Part shown: in pieces, positions 40,468-48,425 of the stretch
How positions within the stretch are numbered: position 1 is the stretch's first letter
Layout: the number at the start of each line of letters is the position of its first letter
DNA from: an uncultured Clostridia bacterium
GTDB lineage: Bacteria; Bacillota; Clostridia; Christensenellales; Borkfalkiaceae
Length of the DNA: 49,971 bases
Assembly: GCA_947631465.1 (NCBI GenBank)
Contig: CANRLK010000008.1
Span: 1-49,971 of the forward strand
Direction: 5' to 3'
Program-made: the position numbers and the translations under genes
Notes under the pieces: generated by a model
Seen by the model: the letters and a program-made list of their open reading frames with translations, nothing else
Told to the model about the DNA's origin: nothing
Database searches by the model: none

Positions 40468-41207
40468 AAAAGAATTTGATTTTTTCCGCGCTTGCCCTGA
40501 TCTTTTTATGGCTGGCGTGGCTCATCGCCCATGCGGCGGTGAGGAACGATTATATCCTTCCCTCGTGTTGGGAGGCGCTCAAAGAATGCGGGCGGCTTTT
40601 GGGCGAAGCCGCCTTTTGGCGCGCCTTTTTCAATACATTGCTTAGAACGCTCTGGGCGTTCCTGTTCTCCCTTCTGCTCGGCGCGGGGCTTGCGCTCGTT
40701 GCCAACCTTCACGGGGCGGTACGCGCCTTTTTCGCGCCCATTATCTCGGTTTTACGGACCGTCCCGACGATGGCGATCATCCTCATGCTTTTGATTTGGA
40801 CAAACCCCCGCGTTGCGCCCGTGCTCGTCGCGCTGTTTGTGCTCTTTCCGTCCTTTTATGCGGCGACCCTTTCGGCGCTCGACGAAGTGCGCGAAAATTA
40901 CGGCGATCTTGCGCGCGTCTTTCATGTGGGCGTCGGGCGAAAGATCAGACGCATGTATCTGCCCCTCGCCGCGCCGTCCGTTTTGCGGCAGGCGGGGTCG
41001 ATCTTTTCAATGGGACTCAAAATCACCATCTCGGGCGAGGTGCTCTCCAACACCTTCCGCAGCATCGGCGGCTTGATGCAGGAGGCGAAGATGTTCGTCG
41101 AAATGCCGCGGCTCATGGCATTGACCCTTCTCTCCGTTTTCGTCGGCTTTGCGCTCGAAGGATTGGGACTTCTTTTGTATAAGCTCATCGTGAGGTGGCG
41201 GGCATGA
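40464..41207 (+). CDS. ABC importer permease (NitT/TauT type)
   Basis: A 247-residue permease with six membrane helices. The EAA-loop region ENYGDLARVFHVGVGRKIRRMYLPLAAPSV (about residues 136-165), which contacts the ATPase, is well kept. Translation starts at TTG 40464, which overlaps the stop codon of the binding protein gene (TTGA). Family SsuC/TauC-like by layout. Confidence 0.9.
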   Translation: MKKNLIFSALALIFLWLAWLIAHAAVRNDYILPSCWEALKECGRLLGEAAFWRAFFNTLLRTLWAFLFSLLLGAGLALVANLHGAVRAFFAPIISVLRTVPTMAIILMLLIWTNPRVAPVLVALFVLFPSFYAATLSALDEVRENYGDLARVFHVGVGRKIRRMYLPLAAPSVLRQAGSIFSMGLKITISGEVLSNTFRSIGGLMQEAKMFVEMPRLMALTLLSVFVGFALEGLGLLLYKLIVRWRA

Positions 41208-41905
41208 AACTTTCGGGCATTACCAAGCGCTATCGCGATTTTTACGCCCTTCAAGACCTCGATTTTGAGATCGAAGAGGGGAAGATCACCGCAGTTCTCG
41301 GCGAGAGCGGCGCGGGGAAAACGACGCTTTTGAACGTCTTGGCGGGACTGACGAGCTTCGAAGGGGAGATCGACGGCGCGCCCTATCAAAGGGCGAAGGG
41401 GCGAAAGGACGTGTCCTATTTGTTCCAGGACGCGAAACTTCTTCCCAATCTCACGGTGCTCGGCAACCTCAAATTTGTGCTTTCAAAGGAAGAATGGGGG
41501 AAGATCGACGGCATGCTTCAAAGCGTCGGGCTTTCGGGGAAAGAGAAGGCGTATCCGCACGAGCTCTCGGGCGGGGAAAAACAGCGGGTCGCGATCGCGC
41601 GGGCGTTCCTGTATCCCCATCGGCTGCTCTTGATGGACGAGCCCTTCTCTTCGCTCGATCTTTCGCTCAAAAAGTCGCTCATCGAGCTCGTCGTCTCCCT
41701 CTGGCAAGCCGAAAAGCCGACGGTCGTCTTTGTCACGCACGACGTGAGAGAAGCGGCGCTTCTCGCCCATCGCACGCTCGTCTTGAAACGGGGGAAGATC
41801 GTCTATGACGCGCCCATCGGCGCGCCGTACCCCCGTGCGTTTCTGTCGCCGCCGCCCGAGATGGAAAAGCTCGTGGAGGCGCTATTGAACGAAAAACAAA
41901 GTTGA
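41204..41905 (+). CDS. ABC importer ATP-binding protein (NitT/TauT type)
   Basis: A 233-residue ATPase: Walker A GESGAGKTT (about residues 34-42), Q loop YLFQDAKLLP, signature ELSGGEKQR, Walker B LLLMDEPFSSLD, switch FVTHDVREA. The C-terminal tail is the usual short form of SsuB-type proteins. GAGGTGG precedes ATG 41204, which overlaps the permease stop. Completes the three-part importer. Confidence 0.93.
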   Translation: MKLSGITKRYRDFYALQDLDFEIEEGKITAVLGESGAGKTTLLNVLAGLTSFEGEIDGAPYQRAKGRKDVSYLFQDAKLLPNLTVLGNLKFVLSKEEWGKIDGMLQSVGLSGKEKAYPHELSGGEKQRVAIARAFLYPHRLLLMDEPFSSLDLSLKKSLIELVVSLWQAEKPTVVFVTHDVREAALLAHRTLVLKRGKIVYDAPIGAPYPRAFLSPPPEMEKLVEALLNEKQS

Positions 41906-41917
41906 ACAATAAAGACC

Positions 41918-41947
41918 ACGCGGCGGCAAGATTTCTTGCCGCCGCGT
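41918..41947 (+). terminator. strong hairpin after the importer operon
   Basis: Perfect 14-base stem ACGCGGCGGCAAGA with TCTTGCCGCCGCGT around two T. The T-run after it is absent, so termination efficiency is unclear. Confidence 0.65.
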
Positions 41948-41978
41948 ACATACTTGTCCGTTCGCCTGTGATAAACGG

Positions 41979-42668
41979 ATGGGACAAAGCATAGAATGCT
42001 TTGTGAAACGCTATCGCCGTCCGAAACAAAAATGGCGGAAGCGGGTCTGTCTCCTTCTCGTCCTGCTTTTCGCCGTGCTTCTCGTCATCCTCGTCCATGT
42101 CAACATCACGAGGATCTTGATCTCGGTCGCCGAGGCGTCCATGCGCTCCATTACGACGGTCGCCGTCAATGACGCCGTCTATTATACGCTCTCCGACCGC
42201 GTCCGCTATGAGGACCTCATCGACGTTTCCAGGGACGAGGCGGGCAACATCACGGGCATCACGTCCAACTCCTTCGAAATCAACCGCATTGCCCGCGACA
42301 CGGCGTACATGTCCCAGCAGAATTTAACAAAACTGAGCGAAGCGGGGGTAAACGTTCCGCTCGGCGCGTTCTTCGGCATTGAGGCTTGGGCGGGCTTCGG
42401 ACCGAGCATCAATCTCAAAATCATTCCGATCTCCAACGTGGAATGCCGCTTTTCCTCGACCTTTTCCGAAGCGGGCATCAATCAGACCAAGCACAGCATC
42501 TATCTTGAAATCGTCGCCGACATCTCCATCATCATGCCTTCGAGTACAAGAAATTTCGCCTCGCTCACCGAGGTGCTCATTTGCGAGAGCGTCCTCGTGG
42601 GGAAAGTTCCCGACGCGTACCTGCAAGCCGATCTCTTCGGAGACAAATACCATCTCGCGCCCGATTAA
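41979..42668 (+). CDS. yunB: sporulation protein YunB
   Basis: A 229-residue protein with one N-terminal membrane helix (about residues 24-43) and an extracytoplasmic domain of the YunB family: the VAEASMRSITTVAVNDAVYY start, the GFGPSINLKIIPI segment and the IIMPSSTRNFASLTEVLICESVLVGKVPD end are recognisable. YunB is a mother-cell (sigma-E) gene needed for normal sporulation. A weak site precedes ATG 41979 within a hairpin-prone region. It converges with murG, whose stop is 4 bases away. Confidence 0.85.
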   Translation: MGQSIECFVKRYRRPKQKWRKRVCLLLVLLFAVLLVILVHVNITRILISVAEASMRSITTVAVNDAVYYTLSDRVRYEDLIDVSRDEAGNITGITSNSFEINRIARDTAYMSQQNLTKLSEAGVNVPLGAFFGIEAWAGFGPSINLKIIPISNVECRFSSTFSEAGINQTKHSIYLEIVADISIIMPSSTRNFASLTEVLICESVLVGKVPDAYLQADLFGDKYHLAPD

Positions 42669-42672
42669 GTGT

Positions 42673-43734
42673 TCAAGGCGCGGTTTTTTCCGTTTCTTCC
42701 TCTTCTTGCAAGACTTTTTTGATGAGCGAGACGATCTCGGGCGTACCGCTTTGGATGTCGCAGGCGGAGAGGGAAAAGCGCAGGAGTTCATCGCCGTCCA
42801 ATTCATCCAAGGCATGGGGGAGCGCGGAAAGCTCACTCTCGCGAATGATCTTGCAAAGCCCCCGCCGCTCGAAGTAGAGGGCGTTTTGGAGCTGGTCGCC
42901 GCGCGAGGACTTTTCGAGCGGAACAAAAAGGGTGGGTTTTTTGAGCGCGAGCGTCTCGAACACCGTGTTGCTGCCCGCGCGGCAGAGCACGCCGTCACAC
43001 GCGGCATACGCGCTTCCCATGTCGTTTTCAAATTCGCGCTGGATATAACCCTCGGGCGGATTTTCCATCAAATTTCCCTTGCCGCAAAGGTGCAGGATCT
43101 GCCGCTTCTGTAAGATGGTTTCAAGATGTTTCCGCACGGCTTCGTTGATCGCGCGGCTTCCGCTGCCGCCGCCGAGGACGAGCAGGACGGGCTTTTCCGA
43201 TTGAAGCGAGTACTTCTTTCGCGCGCGCATCTTGTCGGAGCGGAAGAGTTCCTTCCGCATGGGCGAGCCGACGCATTTGCCGTTTTCGAACAGCTTTGCG
43301 GTCTCGGGGAACGAGGTCAGCACATAGCGGCACTTCTTTGCGATGAGCTTGGTGCAAAGTCCCGGGGAGAGATCGCTCTCGTGGGTGAGCACGGGGATAT
43401 GCAGTTTTTTTGCGGCGCAGACGGCGGGATAGCTTGCGAACCCGCCCTTGGAAAAGACGAGGTCGGGTTTTTCGCGCTTTAAGATCTCATACGCCTTTTT
43501 CTTCGCCGTATGCAGGGCGAAAGGGATCTTGAAATTTTTCAAACTCAACGATCGGACGAGTTTGGGGCAGTCCACTTCGAAGAAGGGAAAGCCGCTTTCG
43601 AGGAGCAGCTGCTTTTCGATGCCGCCCGTGCCCATATAGGACAGCCTTGCTGTGAATTTGAGTTCGTTCATGACGGCGAGATTGGGCACGACGTGCCCCG
43701 CGCTGCCGCCCCCGCAAAAGAGGACATGCTTCAT
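42673..43734 (-). CDS. murG: UDP-GlcNAc:undecaprenyl-PP-MurNAc-pentapeptide transferase MurG
   Basis: A 353-residue GT28 glycosyltransferase that makes lipid II from lipid I at the inner face of the membrane. The N-terminal glycine loop GGGSAGHVVPNLAV (residues 8-21), the second loop GGGSGSRAINE (about 187-197), the donor site CRAGSNTVFE and the PLEKSSRGDQ motif are all present. GGGGGG precedes ATG 43734 by about 6 bases. It stands alone here rather than in a mur/fts cluster. Confidence 0.96.
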   Translation of the reverse strand: MKHVLFCGGGSAGHVVPNLAVMNELKFTARLSYMGTGGIEKQLLLESGFPFFEVDCPKLVRSLSLKNFKIPFALHTAKKKAYEILKREKPDLVFSKGGFASYPAVCAAKKLHIPVLTHESDLSPGLCTKLIAKKCRYVLTSFPETAKLFENGKCVGSPMRKELFRSDKMRARKKYSLQSEKPVLLVLGGGSGSRAINEAVRKHLETILQKRQILHLCGKGNLMENPPEGYIQREFENDMGSAYAACDGVLCRAGSNTVFETLALKKPTLFVPLEKSSRGDQLQNALYFERRGLCKIIRESELSALPHALDELDGDELLRFSLSACDIQSGTPEIVSLIKKVLQEEEETEKTAP

Positions 43735-44509
43735 ACAAAAACCCCCCGTAGCAGTATATGCCGCAGGGGGATTTTTTATTGTCTACAAAGAAAATCATGC
43801 GATCGTCATTTGGTTGAAGAGCCAAGGAAAAATCTTGCTGTCCCCTCGGGAAAGTGCAGGCATCGCTTTTAATTCTCGTTGTCCCCTTTGAGGGGAAAGT
43901 ACCCGAGCAAAGCGAGGGGGAAAGGGGTGTCAATTTCTAAATTCCTGCGCGTTGGGAAATCGCATTTTCCATAAGCGCACACAATTTGCCGCTTGACAGC
44001 TTAATGCAAGAAAGGATTGTCCTTTTATTGGCATGAAAAATTTATGCATGCTTTTTTATAGTTCTTCTTTTTTCAATGCTGAAAAAAGAAGCAAAAAAGC
44101 TCGGGACACTTGCGATGTGTCCCGAACCCCGCAGCGCTTTTTTTACGTGCTTTTACGCCTTCACTTTCTGCGCCGCCGCAAAGCAGTGCTTTATCGTAAC
44201 CTCAACAAGGGCGGCGCATCGAAAATCCAAGTCTTGCCGCCTTGCTTGGGTGAGCATCGTTGCCCATCTTTGCTGTCCCCTATGAGGGGTGTATCGCAGA
44301 CGAGCTTGTAAATAAGGTAACACCCCCTCAGTCACGCGCGAGCGCGTGCCAGCTCCCCCTTGAAGGGGGAGCCAAGGTGGGGGGAGGGGTTGCCCGCCAT
44401 TCCTTGCCGTCCTCTTGGGGAAAGTGGAGTTTTGCGCTTTTTTCTTGCTGTCCCCTCTATAAGGGGAAAGTGGCGCGCGAATGCGCGCCGAAAGGGGTGT
44501 TATAATTTA
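43735..44509. repeat. repeat island 3, no gene
   Basis: About 775 bases without a supported gene. It contains partial and full copies of the palindromic repeat (43838-43857 partial; 43876-43932 full; 44442-44501 full), the 68-base stretch shared with 36823-36890 (43924-43992), the 160-base element with terminal hairpin (44098-44265) and the CACCCCCTCAGTCACGC repeat (44322-44386). The segment 43790-43812 matches 49910-49932 in degenerate form. Confidence 0.75.
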
Positions 44510-45451
44510 TTAAATGAATGACGCATCCGCTTGATAGGTTTTTGCGATGTTCTCCGCCGCTTCCTTCACGCGGGAGACCAACGACTCGGGCGAAACCACC
44601 TTAAAGCCCTCTCCCGCGGAGAGGATCTTTCCGACGAGCGATTCGTCGTCGGGAAGGGTCACTTCCGCAAAGTACCGCTCGCCCTGTTTTTGGACGTTGT
44701 CCACGCCGAGCCATTCCTCGGCGAACGGCAGCGCCTTTTCAAAGATCTCGAAGCGCGCAAAGACCGAGTTCTCCTCGCTGTGCCAAAAGGTGAGCGGGAT
44801 GTCCTCGCGGCGGAAGGGGATGCGTTCAAACGTTTCGCCTGTTTTGAGCGCAGTCCTGATCCGCCCGAGCTTAAACAGCCGAAACTGTTTCCTCAGCATG
44901 CAATAGGCATAGACGTACCAAATGTTCTGCTTATAGACGAGAAGATGGGGCAGAATCCGCCGCTGCGTGCGCTCACCGCTGCGCGAGGAATAGTCAATGT
45001 CGAGCGATTCGCGCTCCTCGATCGCCCGCTCCATGAGCGACAGCCGCTCGGAAAAACGGTGCGCGTCGCCCCAAGCCCCGCTGTCCACCAAAATGTTGCC
45101 CGTCAGCGATAGGTCCTGCTTTTCCGATTTCATCTCCGCCGTGAGCTTCGAGACCGCTGAGGAAAGCGCATCGTCCTGCAACTGCTCGTTCATGGCGAGC
45201 ATTGCCCCGACCGCCTTTTGATATTCATCCCGCGTCAAAAGCCCCTTGGGGAGCTTAAACGCGTCCGAGATGTACACCCCGCCGTTTTGCCCGCGAAAGA
45301 CGTCGATGGGAATGCCCGAGACCGTCATCTCGTCGATGTAGCGATAGATCGAACGCACCGAAACGTCGTACTTTGCCGCAAGCTCGCCCGCGCTCACCTT
45401 GCGCTTTTGAAGCAGCGTAAAGAGTATGCCCGTCATAATTTGATATTTCAT
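44510..45451 (-). CDS. WYL-domain transcriptional regulator
   Basis: A 313-residue regulator: N-terminal helix-turn-helix (residues 1-60, VSAGELAAKYDVSVRSIYRYIDEM), then the WYL domain (about 140-220, with the HLLVYKQNIWYVYAY segment in place of the WYL tripeptide) and a C-terminal extension with FWHSEENSVFARFEI. WYL proteins bind nucleic acid or nucleotide ligands and control nearby genes, including themselves. Its promoter carries a palindrome (TGACA...TGTCA) that could be the operator. Confidence 0.9.
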   Translation of the reverse strand: MKYQIMTGILFTLLQKRKVSAGELAAKYDVSVRSIYRYIDEMTVSGIPIDVFRGQNGGVYISDAFKLPKGLLTRDEYQKAVGAMLAMNEQLQDDALSSAVSKLTAEMKSEKQDLSLTGNILVDSGAWGDAHRFSERLSLMERAIEERESLDIDYSSRSGERTQRRILPHLLVYKQNIWYVYAYCMLRKQFRLFKLGRIRTALKTGETFERIPFRREDIPLTFWHSEENSVFARFEIFEKALPFAEEWLGVDNVQKQGERYFAEVTLPDDESLVGKILSAGEGFKVVSPESLVSRVKEAAENIAKTYQADASFI

Positions 45452-45490
45452 GCCTTATTTCTCCAAAATTTTTCTTGCCAAACCGAAAAT

Positions 45491-45519
45491 ATTTTATCAT
45501 ACCTGACAATATATGTCAA
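45491..45519 (-). promoter_or_regulatory. promoter and palindromic operator of the WYL regulator gene
   Basis: Minus strand TTGACA (45519-45514), 17 bases, TAAAAT (45496-45491). The palindrome TGACAatataTGTCA (45504-45518) overlaps the -35 box and spacer, as expected for autoregulation. Confidence 0.75.
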
Positions 45520-45529
45520 GTATCGGGGA

Positions 45530-45535
45530 TATAAT
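45530..45535 (+). promoter_or_regulatory. -10 box of the divergent small gene
   Basis: TATAAT 8 bases before ATG 45543 on the plus strand. No good -35 box lies 17 bases upstream; the nearest TTGACA-like hexamer (CTGACA 45503-45508) is 21 bases away and inside the palindrome, so an activator may be needed. Confidence 0.45.
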
Positions 45536-45542
45536 AGGCGGT

Positions 45543-45767
45543 ATGAATGAGGCAATGTACAAAAAAATGATCAAAGCGGCAAGGAAGAGGACGCTCGAAA
45601 GGGTGAATGGGCGGATCGCAAAACGGCTCGAAGAAATCGAAATGAGCGGCGGCGTATCGCTCTTTGATTCGCTTGCGGGGTTGAATGTGAAAGAGAGAAT
45701 AAGAGCCGAAGAACTGCGCCGCGCCCAAACGGAGCGTTCGGCAGAGCTCCTTGCGCCCGTTTTGTGA
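45543..45767 (+). CDS. small basic helical protein, unknown
   Basis: A 74-residue protein with many Lys, Arg and Glu residues and no membrane segment; it should be mostly helical. It is divergent from the WYL regulator and likely shares its control region. There is no Shine-Dalgarno site and the start codon lies where transcription would begin. The family is not recognised; it could be a chance frame, but the start and context favour a real gene. Confidence 0.45.
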   Translation: MNEAMYKKMIKAARKRTLERVNGRIAKRLEEIEMSGGVSLFDSLAGLNVKERIRAEELRRAQTERSAELLAPVL

Positions 45768-45795
45768 GAAAACCTTGAAAAAGCCGCTTGAAGGG

Positions 45796-45824
45796 TTGAC
45801 AAATTTTTCTTTGGGCTGTAAAAT
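45796..45824 (+). promoter_or_regulatory. sigma-A promoter of tyrS
   Basis: TTGACA (45796-45801), 17 bases, TAAAAT (45819-45824); start codon 33 bases downstream. The leader is too short for a T-box. Confidence 0.85.
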
Positions 45825-45856
45825 AAGGAAAAAGAGTTCACATTTCGGAGAGCATT

Positions 45857-47047
45857 ATGCAAAATGTCATGGACACCCTGCGCGCGCGGGGATTTATCAA
45901 ACAGACGGTCGCGGAGGACGAGCTTTACAGACTTTTGGGCGAGAAAAGCGTGCCGTTTTATATCGGATTCGATCCGACGGCGGACAGCCTGCACGTCGGG
46001 CATTATTTGCAGCTCGTCGCCATGAAGCACATGCAGGACGCGGGACACAAACCCATCATCTTGATCGGAGGCGGGACTGCTATGGTCGGCGACCCCTCGG
46101 GTAGGACGGATATGCGCGCGATGATGTCCAAGGAGACCATCGAACACAACATCGCCTGCTTCAAAAGACAAATGTCCCGATTTGTCAGCTTCGAGGGCGA
46201 GAATGCCGCGATCATCGTCAACAACGCCGATTGGCTTTGGAATTTGAACTATATCGACTTTCTTCGCGAGATCGGCACGCAGTTTTCGGTCAATAAAATG
46301 CTCACGGCGGAGTGCTTCAAGACCCGCATGGAGAAGGGGCTCTCCTTCCTCGAATTTAACTATATGCTCATGCAGGCGTACGACTTCCTCGTGCTGTACC
46401 GAAAATACGGCTGCCTCTTGGAGCTCGGCGGCGACGACCAGTGGAGCAATATCTTGGCGGGCGCGGACCTCATCCGAAGAAAAGAGCAAAAGAGCGCGTA
46501 TGCAATGACCTTTACCCTCCTTACGACGAGCGAGGGCAAGAAGATGGGCAAGACCCAAAAGGGCGCAGTGTGGCTGGACAAAGACAAGACGAGCCCGTAT
46601 GAATTTTACCAATATTGGCGCAATACCGCGGACGAGGACGTCGAAAAATGCTTTATGCTCCTGACGTTCGTCTCCGTCGAAGAAGTCAAAGCCCTCTGCG
46701 CCAACAAGGACGAGCGCATCAACGCCGCAAAGGAACGGCTCGCCTATGAGCTTACAAAGATGGTCCACGGGCAGGCGGAAGCCGAAAAGGCGCAGTCCGA
46801 AGCGCGGGCGGCGTTCGGCGGCGAAGGAGAGATGCCAGCGCGCGAAATTTCCAAAGAGACCAAGACCCTTGTCGGCGTGCTCGTCGAGACGGGACTTTGC
46901 AAGAGCAACGGCGAGGCGAGACGGCTCATCGAACAGGGCGGCGTGACGGTCGGCGATACGCGCGGAAGCCTCGATCTTGCGCTTCCCGAAGGGGAGTTCA
47001 TTCTCCATAAGGGAAAGAAGGTGCACATCAAAGTCGTCCGAAAATGA
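45857..47047 (+). CDS. tyrS: tyrosyl-tRNA synthetase
   Basis: A 396-residue class I enzyme that charges tRNA-Tyr. HIGH motif is HVGH (residues 46-49), the KMSKS-like motif is KKMGKT (about 229-234), the tyrosine site includes NYMLMQAYD and GGDDQW, and a C-terminal S4 RNA-binding domain begins near residue 335 ([20 protein letters not shown]). GGAGAGC precedes ATG 45857. Its substrate tRNA gene is also in this window at 328-412. No T-box leader. Confidence 0.97.
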   Translation: MQNVMDTLRARGFIKQTVAEDELYRLLGEKSVPFYIGFDPTADSLHVGHYLQLVAMKHMQDAGHKPIILIGGGTAMVGDPSGRTDMRAMMSKETIEHNIACFKRQMSRFVSFEGENAAIIVNNADWLWNLNYIDFLREIGTQFSVNKMLTAECFKTRMEKGLSFLEFNYMLMQAYDFLVLYRKYGCLLELGGDDQWSNILAGADLIRRKEQKSAYAMTFTLLTTSEGKKMGKTQKGAVWLDKDKTSPYEFYQYWRNTADEDVEKCFMLLTFVSVEEVKALCANKDERINAAKERLAYELTKMVHGQAEAEKAQSEARAAFGGEGEMPAREISKETKTLVGVLVETGLCKSNGEARRLIEQGGVTVGDTRGSLDLALPEGEFILHKGKKVHIKVVRK

Positions 47048-47661
47048 TGGAGTATCAAAGCGTCTTTGAGGACGCGGTCACCGAAAAGATCATCGAAAAG
47101 AGCAGATTTCTCTCCTATATTTCCCACACCGAAAGCGAGGATGCGGCGAAGGCGTTTCTTGAAAAGATCCGCGCCCTGCACCCGCTTTCGACCCACGTCT
47201 GCTACGGGTACATCGCCGACAGGGTCGGCAATTTGCAGCGGTTCTCGGACGACGGCGAACCGCAGGGAACGGCGGGCATGCCCATTCTCGGCGTCTTGAA
47301 GGCGCAAAAGCTCTTCGAAACGGCGATCGCCGTCGTGCGCTATTTCGGCGGTGTCAAGCTCGGCGCAGGGGGACTGACGCGCGCCTATGCGGGCGGCGCG
47401 GCAGACGTGTGCAAGATCGCAAAGATCAAAACTTACACGATGGGCGTCGAGATCGAACTTTTTGTCGATTATCCTTTTGTCAATACCGCGCTCAAATTCC
47501 TCGAAGGGGAGACCGTCTTATCGCGCACCTTTGAAAGCGCAGCGCGCTTTTGCGTCATCGTCAAGGAATGCGACCAAGCGTCCTTCTGCGCCCGCGCCCG
47601 CGAAGCCTTCAACGGCAGGGTGGAACTCAAAATCGGCGCGAAATACGTCTATCCCTTTTAG
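47044..47661 (+). CDS. YigZ/IMPACT (UPF0029) family protein
   Basis: A 205-residue protein with the family signature [20 protein letters not shown] and [15 protein letters not shown]...[19 protein letters not shown] (residues about 75-117). Members are implicated in nucleotide or translation-related roles but no reaction is agreed. The start overlaps the tyrS stop codon (ATGA), so it is cotranslated with the synthetase. An alternative start is ATG 47047. Confidence 0.92.
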   Translation: MMEYQSVFEDAVTEKIIEKSRFLSYISHTESEDAAKAFLEKIRALHPLSTHVCYGYIADRVGNLQRFSDDGEPQGTAGMPILGVLKAQKLFETAIAVVRYFGGVKLGAGGLTRAYAGGAADVCKIAKIKTYTMGVEIELFVDYPFVNTALKFLEGETVLSRTFESAARFCVIVKECDQASFCARAREAFNGRVELKIGAKYVYPF

Positions 47662-47688
47662 CCGATAAAAATTTTTCGGCTTTTTTGT
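47662..47688 (+). terminator. terminator after the tyrS operon
   Basis: GCCGA-TAAAAATTTT-TCGGC followed by TTTTTTG. Confidence 0.8.
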
Positions 47689-47697
47689 TTCAAACGC

Positions 47698-47726
47698 TTG
47701 ACAAGTATGCTTGGCAGTGATAGGAT
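47698..47726 (+). promoter_or_regulatory. promoter of the membrane protein/XRE regulator pair
   Basis: TTGACA (47698-47703), 17 bases, TAGGAT (47721-47726). It is overlapped by the first operator. Confidence 0.75.
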
Positions 47727-47778
47727 GATATTGCAAAGTGTACTTTGCAATACTATGTCAGACATAGTAAGTTTACTT
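47703..47778. promoter_or_regulatory. three operators, 33 bases apart
   Basis: AAGTATGCTT (47703-47712), AAGTGTACTT (47736-47745) and AAGTTTACTT (47769-47778) all fit AAGTNTNCTT and begin exactly 33 bases apart, about three helical turns. They run from the -35 box to the ribosome site of the following gene. The XRE-type protein encoded at 48195 is the likely binder. Confidence 0.7.
47745..47769 (+). repeat. degenerate copy C of the palindromic repeat
   Basis: TTTGCAATAC followed by TATGTCAGACATAGTA. The 13-base palindrome is intact and extends to nine paired bases per arm (TACTATGTC/GACATAGTA); the TTTTCGGCG half is missing. It lies between operators two and three. Confidence 0.6.
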
Positions 47779-47793
47779 GGCAAGGAGTGCAAA

Positions 47794-48195
47794 ATGTCGG
47801 AAGAAATCGGGAAAAACGAAGGCAAAACGGAGAGCCAATCGCAGGAGACTCTTTCGCAAGAGGAGATCTTGGAGCGCAGCCGCAGGGAGAATGAAAAATA
47901 CGGCGACGAGCGGCAGCAGAAAAAGTGGCAATGGGTGGTCGTGTGCGGATATGCGAGCGCGATCTTTACGGTGTTCGTGCTTGAAATTCTTTTTATAGTG
48001 CTCGGATACGACGCGCTCTATGTTCAAGCGCTCAATCTCATCGCTTTAACGGCGTGCAGCGCAATGGTCTGTTGTATGGCGGTCGTTGCAAAGAGGCTGA
48101 AAAAAGTGTTCATTGCCCTTGCCTGCATTGACGTCGTGGCGATCTTGCTTGTTTGGGTATTTTTTGCCTTGCAGCTTGCGGGGATCCAAATTTGA
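47794..48195 (+). CDS. small multi-pass membrane protein (DUF6442-like)
   Basis: A 133-residue protein: a charged N-terminal half (Gln/Glu-rich, then RRENEKYGDERQQKKWQW) and three membrane helices (about residues 47-70, 75-95, 105-128). The layout, charged DER-Q segment plus helices, is that of small membrane proteins paired with XRE regulators in Firmicutes. GGAG precedes ATG 47794; an upstream start at 47755 inside the palindrome is possible but lacks a site. The regulator gene overlaps the stop. Confidence 0.7.
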   Translation: MSEEIGKNEGKTESQSQETLSQEEILERSRRENEKYGDERQQKKWQWVVVCGYASAIFTVFVLEILFIVLGYDALYVQALNLIALTACSAMVCCMAVVAKRLKKVFIALACIDVVAILLVWVFFALQLAGIQI

Positions 48196-48404
48196 TGAAC
48201 GATCAACTCATTCTTCATAACCGCCTGAAAGAGGTGCGCGCGAAACAGGGACTTTCGCAGGAGGACCTTGCCCGCCGCGTGGGAGTTTCGCGCAATACGA
48301 TCAGCTCGATCGAGACCGAAAAGTTCTGCCCGACCGCAAAACTTGCGCTCGTGCTCTGTATCGCGCTCGGCGTTTCGTTTGAGACGCTCTTCTATTTCTC
48401 GTAA
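48195..48404 (+). CDS. small XRE-family transcriptional regulator
   Basis: A 69-residue lone helix-turn-helix protein: LKEVRAKQGLSQEDLARRVG and VSRNTISSIETEKFCPT give helices 1-4, with a short hydrophobic tail. This is the YozG-like size class, usually repressing its own operon. It shares a base with the upstream stop codon (TGATG), so the pair is cotranscribed. The three operators upstream are probable targets. Confidence 0.92.
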   Translation: MNDQLILHNRLKEVRAKQGLSQEDLARRVGVSRNTISSIETEKFCPTAKLALVLCIALGVSFETLFYFS

Positions 48405-48425
48405 ATTTTATTTCGGAGGCGCATT

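Noticed and set aside
44033-44311. A 92-codon frame with a protein pattern (SRTPQRFF) seen at two other places
   Set aside because: The similarity follows the DNA repeat, the three frames differ in start, stop and internal phase, and the element ends in a terminator; a non-coding repeat explains it better.
45780-45857. T-box leader upstream of tyrS
   Set aside because: The promoter lies only 33 bases before the start codon, far too close for a T-box.
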